Origin: Ridgeia piscesae
Lineage: Eukaryota; Annelida; Polychaeta; Sabellida; Siboglinidae
NCBI GenBank assembly: GCA_025642075.2
Contig: JAODUO010000938.1
Coordinates: 86,001 to 150,000, forward strand
DNA: 64,000 nt
Direction of reading: 5' to 3'
Positions 1-12,555 of this stretch are shown one piece after another. The position numbers were made by a program, and so were the translations under genes. The notes under the pieces were generated by a model. The model searched no databases, was not told the origin of the DNA, and was given only the letters and a program-made list of their open reading frames with translations. Every line of letters starts with the position of its first letter. The first letter of the stretch is position 1.

Positions 1-672
1 AGAAAACCAACCCACACACAAAAAACTGCTTGGAATATGCACCCACACTGGCTTCAATAAGCAACGTACGTTTATGGAAATCGCTAGTCAATGTGCTGGT
101 CGACTAATGATATTGAGGAGCAAGTTTGAACTTAGACAGACTACAGAACTTATGAATTACTGTAAGCCGCAATAGAGGCCATTACATAATGTTAATCATC
201 AGTTTGGCCAGCATTGTGTAACTCCAGGCCAGTTAAGTACAACAATTAACTTGACTGCAACCCAGAGAATTAACGCCACATAACATAAGATGCCTTTGAC
301 TTATCAACAGTTTAATTTTTTCTTTCAACCTTTCTGTAGCCCACACTTATATAAAGTATTTGTCAATTCTACTTTTACACAAATACACTCTAATACCATT
401 TACATAAATGGCTGATAATCTGTGCAACAGTTATCTGTTACACTGAATCTTTTTGATGGCCTTTTTTTTAAATTAATACCTATAATACACACCTCGAATT
501 TAAAAAATCTAAATATGTTTAAAATCTCCCCCAATGGCCATGCTACATCATACACAATTGTTCAGCCAAATACATATAAAACTAACCATGATGTCGGTCC
601 ATAGACAAACAAACAGACAGACAGAGAACAGTAATAATTATAGATGTCTATAACATGAGACAGCTGCCACAC
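1..672. other. Intron sequence, no exon seen
   Basis: AT-rich DNA downstream of exon 6 of the minus-strand glutaredoxin-DEP-DUF547 gene. The rest of the DUF547 domain must be encoded further left, outside the window. I found no minus-strand stretch here that continues the domain with a matching splice acceptor. Short frames on either strand look like chance. Confidence 0.5.
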
Positions 673-2701
673 CTTCCAGCGCTGCCAGATCGTCCCCGGA
701 ATCCCATAAGCCACACACCCGTGGATCATCAGCGTATTGTATATGTTGATGAAGAACGCAAGTTTCTCTTCTCGACTCGCCTTGTGGATCATGATACTCA
801 TGAGTTGCTTCGACATCTGCATGTACGTCTCGAACTCAGGACACCTGCCAATGCCCGAGTAATCGATTCTCTGAAGCACAAGTCATGTACTAGTAAGCGA
901 TCAATATGACGTGTTACATAACAGCATCAAAGGTATTTCAAATAGTAGTAATCAATCTTTCTATAGCGCTCGATCAATCAGCGTTGATACAATCAACTTT
1001 ATTTATCACAAATCTGCAGTCCTGAAAAAATTATACTGGATCAAAGTGCCCCTACTCTGGCCAATCCCCGAACCCATTTCGCCCCCTACCCCACCAATAA
1101 GTGCCTGGTTCTTATATCCAATACAATGTACTGTGACGGTGTGCTTTAATGTTTCACTCAACAGGTGGAGCCACCATGTAATGTATTTCACCCCGCACAA
1201 CTTAACAATGACCAATTAATCAGCCCACCATTAGCCATCAGGTGTTACTTTGGTTTTCTGAAACTTTGTGCCTTGATGCGTTCATTCTCTACCATTTTTT
1301 TTAAATTCATTAAAAACAATAGCAACTATAATTACACTAAAATGATTTTTTTTATTCAATGTTAGTTATTTGCAGCAGATGGGGTAATTTCCCAATAAAG
1401 TTGATCTAACAAACATTAATATTTTAGATCCAGGCAACAGTTTTATGATATACACTTTATTTTTAATGTTAGGGATTGGTAAAATATTAATTTGAACACA
1501 AACATCTTTTCAATTCACATCTTTTCAGTAAATGAAGCTTACTCACAGCAATACTCTAGGATGGAGTATAGGCCACTAAACTGATCATCCACACCCAGTG
1601 CACTTTGATTATACTAATTAAGAAGCTCAGCCGTGTAATGTGCACATTATAACAGACCAGGATTAGGCAATGCACGTGTAACATCATCTCAGCCAATATA
1701 TTCAAGTTTAGTGAATGGCCAATTCTGGTACTGGTTCTGTACATGGTAGCGTCTGTAAGAAAATTAATATATACTACAAAGATATATGTATGTGTACATA
1801 TGCATGTACACCTCTATGTATACAGCTGTATATAAACTTTCTTTGTCCAGTCGCTCTCTTGGAACATTGGTATTGGATCTATACATTGGTCACTCAGAAT
1901 AACTGTCTTTTACACACAGTTATTCTTAGTTGTTATTCACCTATGTGATATGTTATTCACACCAGTGCCACTGTGGACCAGTTACAATGATTGCCTTAAT
2001 GTGAAGTTAATCAGAACCAGATTCAGTTGAAAGATTACCTTGCGATCGTATGACACATAAGTGGAGTAGATGTTTAGCAGCAGACGATGCAAGTCTTCAG
2101 CGAACTCACCCACTGTAAGCAACATTCATCTTTACAATAGGTATGGCTCTTCCAATTGTCTAAATGTCAGCAGATATTAAAAATACAAAATTGTTTGTGC
2201 ACTTTTAATAATGACTACACGTTGACAAGATACACCACACTTTATCATGAGAATAATTGTTTTTATTAGCAGGAATGATTACATATTTCATCAAATTAGT
2301 ATTGTATAAGCGTATGTTTTATATTATTTTAATTCAATCGGAATAGCAAACAATTCATATTTACAGTTTTTAGTTCTTAAGGCACCTTGCTAGATGAATA
2401 CTAATCTACATCATTGCTTCCTATGTGTGTGCATGCGTGCGTGCGTGCGTGCGTGCGTGCTCGCTGCTTACATACTATTTTCAGATAAAGTTGTATGCAA
2501 AATTCTGACCATAAATCCAAATTACACTGGCTACACTTATGAACTCTCACACAATATTTGGTTTAATACTTATTCTGTATAATAATAAAATAACTTTTAT
2601 TGCGCCTAAATTGTTGGAAACCAAACCATTATGACAATCGGGTTGGGTTGATCTATCTCAGTCAATAAATATCACACACAACACACACACACACACACAC
2701 A

Positions 2702-2745
<44 letters not shown>

Positions 2746-5700
2746 ACCTAAGTACTGCACACCCACACACACGCATGCACGCACACTCACACCCACCCAC
2801 CCACACACCCACCCACACACAGACACACACACACGGTAGACCTAAGTATTGCACACCCACACTCACGCATTCATGCACACGCACACTCGCACACTCGCAC
2901 ACACGCACACACGCACACACGCACACACGCACACACACACACACACAATAATACAGTTTCCATAAGTAAAACCATTTCAAACGTAAGCACGACTCAAACC
3001 GGACATGACCAAAGAAGACAGTAAATCAACCTGACCTTTCTTTATGTTCCCACACACGACATACTCCCCGATGTTGAGAGCAGTGGTGTCATCATCCTCC
3101 ACCAGGCGGTAGTATGCGTCGTCTGCTGTGCTGAACACATTCGTTGGAGTCAGAGACAGACTGATGCAGCGGTCAATTAGCTTCTGACCCATGTCCATAG
3201 CGGCAGACTCCTCTGTCAGAAGACAAGGCACTGGACTGAGCCACAGTTGTTTACTTCTTAGAGCCCCTCCCTTTTTGTTTGACTTTCTTAAAATTAATAG
3301 ATATAAATGTCTTGAAGGTGTGCTGTTATAGTTGCCATCATTCCCACATTTTATGGGAGTCGCCCACAATATATAAGCAAAAGGTGGTTTTCCTCCAGCC
3401 CAAACTTGGGATAACGCAGTTGTCCTTCTCTCTAGAATTAGTGAGTCCGCTACAGGTTACACATTTAATTCATGTGTGGGATATTTTACTTCCCCTGGCA
3501 TAGACACCTGATAGAAGGGACCACTGGCATGACATTGTTCTACTGTCAGTAAATATGTAACCATATAGTAATCAATGTTATTACTCCAAAATTATTATGT
3601 GTATCTGATTTTTTTTAAACATATCACCATTTTCATACTTGTTTAACGGAAATGTATATATTACATAAATTTCAGTTAAACAAGCTCGATGATATCCGGC
3701 ATATTTATTATCTGCACAATAATTTTTTTCCTATATTAGACTGAACCATAAATTCACAAATTACATTGCATAATTTTATTTTCTGTTTTGTTCTAAAAAA
3801 AACCTTAGCCGAGTCAACCAATGAGAGGACTCGGTAGATGTGCCACTGACCCAGTCTCTTGGTGTGCATCACCCACTGGACAAAGGCCTTGCCCGAGAAC
3901 GACTTCTGGTGAACACTGAACAGTCCGTCCTTGTGGTCTCGGATTAGTCCCATCTCACGCATCTGCTCCACCAGTACGTGGTACTCGTCTGGCTCACACA
4001 CCAGCTCCGTCATTGAGTCTACAGAGCACATGTTAGACTCACACACCAGCTCCGTCATTGAGTCTACAGAGCACATGTTAGACTCACACACCAGCTCCGT
4101 CATTGAGTCTACAGAGCACATGTTAGACTCACACACCAGCTCCGTCATTGAGTCTACAGAGCACATGTTAGACTCACACACCAGCTCCGTCATTGAGTCT
4201 ACAGAGCACATGTTAGACTCACACACCAGCTCCGTCATTGAGTCTACGGAGCACATGTTAGACTCACACACCAGCTCCGTCATCGAGTCTACAGAGCACA
4301 TTTTAGACTCACACGCCAGCTCCGTCATGGAGTCTACAGAGCACATGTTAGACTCACACACCAGCTCCGTCATCGAGTCTACGGAGCACATTTTAGACTC
4401 ACACGCCAGCTCCGTCATGGAGTCTACAGAGCACATTTTAGACTCACACGCCAGCTCCGTCATGGAGTCTACAGAGCACATGTTAGCCTCACACACCAGC
4501 TCCATCACCGAGTCTACGAACACACATGGGGTGAATATAGTATATTTTTAGTCATGTCGCACCATTACCAAGGCTACTCCATACATGTGGCTCACAAACA
4601 ACACACTACTTTTTTATTGCTCACTTACTTTAAGTGTGTGTAGTGTGTACTATTCAGGAGATTGTTCAGTTGATGCTATTCATATGTACCTTTACCAGAT
4701 AGCATGTCCAACTGGAGCCAAATGTAGCATAGAATGCCAGCCTTGAGCCAATATCAGAAACCATTGCCTAACAGTAGCTTCAACCTTGGTATGCCTAACT
4801 TGAGTGGTCAGCCCTAGACTAAGCTTCAGAACTGGCATTGCTGGACCAACATCGACCAAAAGTACGTCCCAATCTTGGCCGGCAGTACTGGCCTGATACA
4901 GCAAAATACATTGGGTTCAGTTGGAAATGCTATCCGGGAGGCCTTACGTAGGATTCGTGTGTGTAGGTCTGACAGACGAGACTCACTGGCCATGACTGCC
5001 TGCGATGGGTCAGGGGGCACGGGGGCATCCAAGGGGGCGACATTGTGCTTCACTTCATGTAAGACTTTCCCAAACTCCTCCTTGTCATCCACCTGAAGGA
5101 GAGCGTCATATGACACCTTGTGTTCACTCATCATGTCAGGTAATATCTGTATTGTCATGGGTTCACCCACTCATCCATTGACTACAGATTAACTCATGTC
5201 ACCACGCACTCGTGCATTCACCCCTTTCACCCATCCGTGTCCTGTCACCTGTCCATCCACCCCCACTAACTCACCCATCCACCATCCACCCTTACTCATC
5301 CACCCACACCAACCTGGTATCCTCACCCATTCACTCACCCATCCACAGCACCCCCATTTACCTACCCACCCCATATACCCATCAATTGCCCCACCCACTC
5401 ACCCATCCATCCCACACAACACTGCCCACTGACCCCTGTCACTCACCCTTCCACCGGCCACTCACCCAATGACCCACCCACTCAACCATCATCCCACCCG
5501 AACGTTATTCGTCCATCAGTCATGATTAATTTTTTCGAACCAGTCATCCATCCATTTAAGTCACGTATTTATAACAACGACATAAACTGACAGATGACTC
5601 AAGAGTCGTTACACGCCACGCCAGTTCTGGCCTCTGGGTCGCGGACAGGTACGCACCAGCGCGTGGAACTGAATGCTGCCGCCGAGGTAAATGTTGTTGA

Positions 5701-5890
5701 AGAACACTTGTGGCACGGAGCTCTGGCCTCGAGTGCGTGTCCGCAGTTGTTCTCGCTCGCTCGGGAACACGTCGAGGCTGACATCGCAGTAGGGCAACTG
5801 TAGCGCCTGCAGCGTGTCTTTGACGGCGACGCAGTGCGGACAGCCGATCACCGAGTACACCAATATGCGTCCCTTCAGCTCAGTCGACAT
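673..5890 (-). CDS. Glutaredoxin-DEP-DUF547 protein, exons 1-6 (3'-partial)
   Basis: Six exons join with matching phases: 5890-5657, 5092-4987, 4018-3851, 3212-3036, 2112-2039 and 870-673, giving residues 1-319; the rest lies left of the window. Residues 1-95 are a glutaredoxin fold with the CPHC redox site at 17-20 and a VPQVFFNN segment near 59-66. Residues about 133-220 match a DEP domain (the WVMHTKR stretch, then GQKLIDRC across an intron). Residues 254-319 start DUF547 (EEKLAFFINIYNTLMIHG). The ATG at 5890 begins the glutaredoxin strand directly and sits under a CpG-rich region. Glutaredoxins reduce disulphides or glutathionylated proteins; DEP domains usually tether proteins to membranes or receptors; DUF547 has no firmly established function. 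The joint role is therefore unknown. Exon 3 begins in the last unit of a 45-bp minisatellite, so its true start could lie further upstream. I recall the same domain order from other invertebrate gene models. Confidence 0.88.
2423..2462. repeat. (GTGC)n microsatellite
   Basis: Tandem GTGC tetranucleotides in intron 5 of the glutaredoxin-DEP-DUF547 gene. Confidence 0.85.
2678..2948. repeat. Compound (CA)n-rich microsatellite
   Basis: CA dinucleotides with CACGCA and CCCA variants, in intron 4 of the glutaredoxin-DEP-DUF547 gene. A short internal segment reading GTAxACCTAAGTAxTGCACA occurs twice (about 2742-2762 and 2836-2856), so part of the tract was duplicated as a block. The open frames across it are composition artefacts. 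Confidence 0.9.
3996..4523 (-). repeat. 45-bp minisatellite carrying a splice acceptor
   Basis: About 12 head-to-tail 45-bp units. Read on the minus strand, each unit contains the acceptor-like CTCTGTAG followed by ACTCAATGACGGAGCTGG, which is the start of exon 3 of the host gene. Because 45 is a multiple of 3, every unit is open in frame and encodes a 15-residue module (MCSVDSMTELVCESN). Units differ mainly by C/T and A/G changes, as expected of recent tandem duplication. The rightmost units are the most diverged. Confidence 0.92.
5196..5500. repeat. CCCAY-rich degenerate tandem repeat
   Basis: Irregular CACCCATCC / CCCACTCAC units in intron 1 of the glutaredoxin-DEP-DUF547 gene. Open frames here are rich in Pro, His, Thr and Ser only because of base composition. 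Confidence 0.8.
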
Positions 5891-6071
5891 CTTGGTCGAA
5901 TGTCGCGTCCACCGCCGTGTCGGCAGCGGCTCCGATGGTGAGCGGTCGGCGTGACCTCGCGTTAACCCGCGCCCGTAGAGCGGTCGCTCGACACGGAGGT
6001 GTCGCCGATTTATGAATTATGCATCGATCGCGCCGCGCGCGCGGTTTACGCGGGAATCGTGACGTCAACAA
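5891..6071 (-). promoter_or_regulatory. CpG-rich putative promoter with a CRE-like site
   Basis: Just upstream of the glutaredoxin-DEP-DUF547 start codon, CpG density rises sharply against an AT-rich background (for example the CGCGCCGCGCGCGCGG run near 6029). A palindromic TGACGTCA, the consensus cAMP response element, lies at 6060-6067. The position fits a CpG-type promoter on the minus strand. No TATA box is obvious. Activity is inferred. Confidence 0.45.
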
Positions 6072-9000
6072 CCAGCCGTCGGGTCAAGGTCGCCAGTGTA
6101 CCCATGGTTACAGACGCTTTCGGGCACCAGGAAATTGTGATTTTGTTCTCCTTCCATTTCACCTGGCATTAAATGTTCAGGATATAGAACGTTTGTCTTA
6201 GAGGTTTTGTGGAGATCCTGGGGAATGTATTCTAATAAAGCACAATTATGTGAGACTGAGCAATTATGAATTATGTAGACCTTACTCGGTGGTGTTCCCA
6301 GTTCCAACCAAGACCCTGTCCCAAGTATATTTTAACTCTGGTTTATGAGTAGCCTGAACAGACTATACTTTAATAATTGTGATGATTTTCGTTGTAAAAA
6401 AAAATTGAAATCGTGTATCGTAGGAAAATAAGTTGCTACAGTGGTGCCATCTAGCGAGTGAACACACATATATAGAATCTTTGGATTCTTTACTCCACGC
6501 AGCCCATTTTGGAGTTCTGCAGTGCCGCACATTGCAAGGTGGTGTGAATTTGAAAAATATTACGAAGTAAAACAAATTTATTGTGTAAAAACAAGTGCAA
6601 TAAGTTATGATTAAAAGCAGTTATCAATGCTAGTCTGAAGTGGGCTGGAGCCACAATTTGAGAAACTTGTTGAAATAGCTGTAGTATGGGTATTATTTCT
6701 GAGAAGATTCCAGGTTCTTATAATAACTATATCTAGGAGTCTAGAGTAAGAGTATGCACTGAATACATATAAAATGTTGCTAACAACTGTTCTGTTACAT
6801 CATCATATAATTATGTAAGACAGTCCACTTTAAGATTAAAGAGTTCAGATTAACTGTAGGATTTGCATATAATTATGCAAGGTCATGAGCCACCATTCCA
6901 AGGATGTCACAGTTCACTCTACACAATCAAGGAACATGTCACAAAATGGCAAAGTCAGTTTTAGGAAATTTGTTGACTTTATTAACAAACAAAATTAAGG
7001 TTCATAGGTTTAATGTCTATGTACATGAAACCAAAATGCAAAGCAACCACAACTGACACATGAATTGGCAGCATAATCCCTCAAATGGAACGAGGACAGT
7101 GCACAAGCTATACAGCTAAACCGAGGAGCTGTCACATCTAGCAGTAGCCAGTCACTTGCAGCAACATTGCACCCGATTATACGACGACTCTGAAGACTAC
7201 TGCCTCCATTAAGAGTCAGGTTTTATCAATACAGTGCAGTTTACAAGTGATCAACACAGTAATATGACGAATGTCAATATTGGTAAGCACGCATGAATTA
7301 ACATTAAAGTGAGGTGAATTGGTCGATACATATTGCTTTCCTTCCAATATATACAGTTTGATATACCTACACTTGGAACAGAATTGTAGTTATCGCTTCA
7401 GCATAAATTTTTATTTCTTACTGGTCAAAAAACAGTTCCCGGTGATGTCTTCAAATCACTCCAGGGCTTGTCACACTAGGAAGCTGGGGGGGGTTGCGCA
7501 TTTCACCGAATAAATATGATACACATCAACCTTACAAAACAACTCATCTGTCTCTCAAGTATATCACCACAGAACTAACGAACATAGCACAAGACAAAAC
7601 CAGTCTTACAAAGGCCACGCCAAGTTATAGCATGGGCAACTAGTTTCAAATTAAACCTCTGATATGCTGGAACGTCAAGCGGCCATTATCTTCATGCTGG
7701 CCAGTTTTGCCAATTTATTTACCAAACGTCTAAGTTTTTCAAAACTCCTCTTACAGAGAAACCCCAGAAGCATGTTGCTGAAAATGTCTCAAAATTGTAA
7801 TCCGAGTGGATAATTTTGTTGTTACATAGATATAGAATGTCATTTGAACATGAAAGTGAACTGACCAGCAATGCATATAAAGCTATTTATGTTAATATTA
7901 AGTTTGAACCATGCCTTCAAGATAACTATTATGCATAGTTAGACGGTGGTTGTCTTGTGCAGCAGTGCTAAATACCAAGTTTCCCTAACAAGGGGCTCAA
8001 CAAGGGGTGAGAGGTCAGGAGACATGGAGCTCAGCTATGACAAGGGTCAGTAAGTTATCTCGCATTCTTCTGCTACACACATACATATATATATGAAAGC
8101 AAATCATGTGGTACATAACACACTCCGTATGGTTTAAATACAAGACCCACAGCATAAAAATAAACATGTTGCCATATAAAAGCTACATCGAGGTTTGCCA
8201 GAATCTATTCAGTTCCGCAATGCGCCGTCCTGTCTGCAAGACAACTTTACAAGAAATATTCTCTGGCCAGAGTTGGACCCTTTCTGCTATACACAAGTCT
8301 CATCCGTTATCGGCATATCTTCTCATCAGACATGAATATTTGCTAATAATTAACACGTTATGACTTCTTAATACATGTGTTTATCGCCACAGAATAGCTC
8401 ATCTAACGTATCGGTTTGTTGACACGAGTGCACTGAGCACCCTCTGATGGGGGGGGGGGCGATCCCATTTCGCCGTATGTATCCCCAAAGCGACGCATGA
8501 TGGGTATTTCAGGTTGCCACACTGGAAAACAGGTACACGGCCGTCACATGCATACACCTGACTAAATTCACCACAAACAAGACCCTAATATATGCAGTGA
8601 ACTATCTTCACATTCAAGTGGTTGACAGAGGCATGTAACGACAGGATATTGCAGTATGCAAAAGACTTGAGACGTGTGTTTGGAGGTGGCCTGTGTCGAC
8701 AGATGACTGTCCGGGTGAAGGCATGGATGACCCCTGTCAGTGGACAGCACTGACCACTCGGACGTAGTGCTGTGACACCTGCATGCTACAAACAACAGAC
8801 CATTAGGATGAAAGATGGTCTTGTAAGTACGCAAAGTCCAATAAAACACAATTCAAACAAGCAAGTGTTATGATACAAAATTGCTATTGGTGTCAACTTA
8901 CACTGACATGTTTCCTCTCTAAATGACGCAATGGTAGCAATTTATTTTCCCCATGTCGTATGGTTACATCCAAACTATGTCCCTCCTATGTACTGCAATC

Positions 9001-9290
9001 AGCAGTCTTGTGACAACCCCTATGGCTGCATGCATGCACACCCTTATAAGTAACACTTTGAAATCTCTTATAAAATCAACAGACATACTTGATCTTAATA
9101 CACATGGCACAAACACTGACCTGTAGTTACAAAATGATGCCCACCAAGGGATATACAAATATTTGTTCAGGGTACATACATTTTAATATGATCAAATTGT
9201 TTGTTTTACACATTCATCCTGTCCATAATGTTCATCATCGGGACTACATAACCACTAGCAGACATGAAGCAATACAACCTACCTGTGATA
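6072..9290. other. Intergenic DNA and probable Rab10 3' UTR
   Basis: No convincing coding exon on either strand. The right part should hold the 3' UTR of the minus-strand Rab10 gene, which ends at 9291. A minus-strand AATAAA lies at 6983-6978 and another near 6582-6577; both are unproven polyadenylation candidates. There are short G-runs near 7485 and 8450. Confidence 0.4.
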
Positions 9291-12200
9291 TTAACAACAT
9301 TTGGACCGTGGTTCCTGTTTGTGCATGTCTACTCGCGGGTTGTTACTGTGGCCCTCTGTGTCCTTGCCAGGCGTCTGTAACAAGCACATCAACCATTCGT
9401 TACAAGTACACCAACCGCCAGCCAGTTACAACAAGCACATCAACCACTGTTACAACAAGCACATCAACCACCTGTTACAACAAACACATCAACCACCGGT
9501 TATAACAAGCACATCAACCACCTGTTACATCAAGCACATCAACCACCTGTTACAACAAGCACATCAACCACCAGTTACAACAAGCACATCAACCACCTGT
9601 TACAACAAGCACATCAACCACCTGTTACAACAAGCATATCAACCACCTGTTACAACAAACACATCAACCACCTGTTACAACAAGGACACAAACCACCTGT
9701 TAACACATCAACCACCTGTTACAACAAGCACATCAATCACCCATTACAACAAACACATCATGACATCAACCATCTGTTACAACAAACACATCATGACATC
9801 AACCATCTGTTACAACAAGCACATCAATCAACCATTACAACAAGCACATCAACCACCTGTTACAAGGTAACAGTAATGGCATGTTTTAAATAATAAAAAA
9901 TTATTACCAACCTTATTTAAAATGGCTTGCGCTAGATCCATAAACGCCTTCTCAACGTTAATATTTGTCTTTGCACTCGTTTCTAAGAATGGGATTGCAT
10001 GTTCACGTGCAATCTGCAACAAGAGAACACCTAATATTATCTGTACTCAAATGCAAACAATAGACTGCTGAAAAATCATCACAAACAGAACACAGCCTAA
10101 TCAAAGACACAACAAACAAGATTTGTTAGGCAATAAACCATAAACAGGGTTATTAAAATTCATCATTAGAGCAAGGGAACACCAAATATTTAAGTGGGAA
10201 GCGCAATAACAAATAAATATAAATTATCTTTGTTACAACAGGTAGCCAATTCGTAATTTTAAGTAATGAGCAGCCTATTCTACATTCTATCCAGGCAGCA
10301 AAACACCAAGTATGCTTGCTAGTGTTCAGCTAAGTTTTGATTCAAAAAGTTGCTGTAACAGTAATTTTGTTATGTTTCCTGATGTACGTGTTTGACTTAC
10401 AGTTTCTCCCTTCTCCTTAGGTACTTGTCTCTTGTCTTCCATGTCACATTTGTTACCCAGGATCATCTTCACAACGTCTTCATTTGCGTGCTAGAAACAG
10501 AACGTGTTCAATAAGACCGGTTTATCAGCAGTGTGGCCTGCCAACTCCCACAATGCACCAGACGTTTTTTCACAAGCACATATTCACCGTTACTATATTT
10601 AGTGTCTAAATTAACAGGTAATCAAATTACCCACAAAATACACAGTAGTCACTAGTAAAAGAAATCCAGTATAAAATTACTTCACAACATTTATAAAACT
10701 GAATCACATTCGAGAGCACAAAATTCAGAGTCAAAAATATATACAAATTGCTTTCTGATTTTAGCGTTACTACAAAATACATTACACACAGCCACTTGAC
10801 CCGAACGAGACATTTAATTGCTTGACACACTCACGTCATCGATATTGCGTATCCACTTTGAGATATTGTCAAACGTCTTTGCGCTTGTAATGTCATACAC
10901 CAGCATGATGCCCATGGCCCCCCTGTAGTAGGACGTTGTGATTGTGTGGAAGCGCTCCTGGCCCGCTGTGTCCCTGGCAACGAAAACAACACAAGAAATT
11001 ATTACACGACTAAAGTAACTCATTAAACGCATAAGCCGTGATTCATCCGCACAGTGGATCCTTGCCAAAATGATGCCCACGTTTTTTTACATGTGTTCCG
11101 TTGATGCATATGAAAATGTATGAATCTGAATTTTTGTTCTTTTTGCAGAATCCAGACACAACTTGATTTTGCAATTATATCTAAAATTGTGTCTACATTC
11201 TACATGACTCTATTAAGTACATCATATATAATTCCAGACACATTTCCCAATATTACAGCATAGCATTTTAGTCCCAGATAACACACTGGTTTACTCTAAT
11301 GAGAATTGATGGCACTTGATGTGTGTTATTGCTCCTCCTGATGTGAGCTATGAACTTGACTGGTAAAGCCATAAACCAACTAATACTCAGGTCCAATCAA
11401 AGATAACATGCAGAATGGGGCCACATCCTGTACAATCAATACATAACTAGTGTTTCCCCTGCTACATGATGAGCGAAGTGGGCTGCCTCAATGGTTTTCT
11501 AAGCAACTTCGCTCAAAATATGCTAAAACTGCCACGTCAGAGAAGTATTTCCTATATCCCTGCTCAGTCCGCTGACTATTTACAACCCATGTTACAAGCA
11601 CTATAAGCTTTATGCAGAGACCCGTCGACCCATCACTTGGAAGGGACAAAATATAAGTTGGGAAAAGGTCTTTAAAAATCATAGATACTGTCAATATGCC
11701 TTGAAAGTGAGTTTGTAGTTTATTTCAGCCATTTTCAGGTCATAAAACATACCTAAAGAGGCTTACAAGTACGTGTATGAGTTAACATCCACGTGTCCAC
11801 CAAAAAGTGTCACTGACAAATATTTTCTTCAAAACGTCCTAACACACATTTACATGCCACTTGTATTGTTCATTCGGAGAGCATATATTCACGAGTATGT
11901 TGTTTATTTATAACTACTGCATTTTTTGTATATATTAGTTTTGTTTTATTATTCAATTTATTGACATAAATGCTTGAGTGAGCTACATGACACATCCCAA
12001 TATGGGTGCCATATTTTTCGGTTCCCACGATGTCAAATATTTGGTGAATAAATATTGGCTGATGATATACATTTGTCTAGCTCTGTTTATTTAGTTTTTA
12101 TATGACAAAAAAAATTATCTGTCACTGGATATATTAAGATAACTCACTGACTGCGGAAACAGATGTGACAAATCTGATTTTTATTAAACTAACCCAATTT

Positions 12201-12509
12201 GAAATAAATTTCTATACCCTGGGTCATTTAAAAGCGTAATATTTTATAAATTTACCAACACAGATTATGTTTTCAGTTGATCTATGTGACTGTATGATAC
12301 CTACGCATAACGAGTGCATGAAAGCCATCAATACTTGCACACAGCAAAGTAACATCAACAGGAAACCACTCAGTGACTGCCTGTGAGTCAGTGCAGAAAA
12401 TGTGAAATGTCATTATGTGATACATGGCACAGTAAAAATAACTATGACTAATAACTTGAGACTGCCATCACACAGAAAATCTGTGTGCTGGCAGTCTCGA
12501 GTTATTATG

Positions 12510-12555
<46 letters not shown>

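Noticed and set aside
3931..4551. Plus-strand ORF with SSVIESTEH repeats
   Set aside because: Complement of the 45-bp minisatellite; the minus strand carries the DEP-domain exon with proper splice phases.
9301..9870. Plus-strand ORF of 189 codons with Thr/Ser/His/Asn repeats
   Set aside because: It is the 25-bp minisatellite in Rab10 intron 5; the real coding exon here is on the minus strand at 9291-9374.
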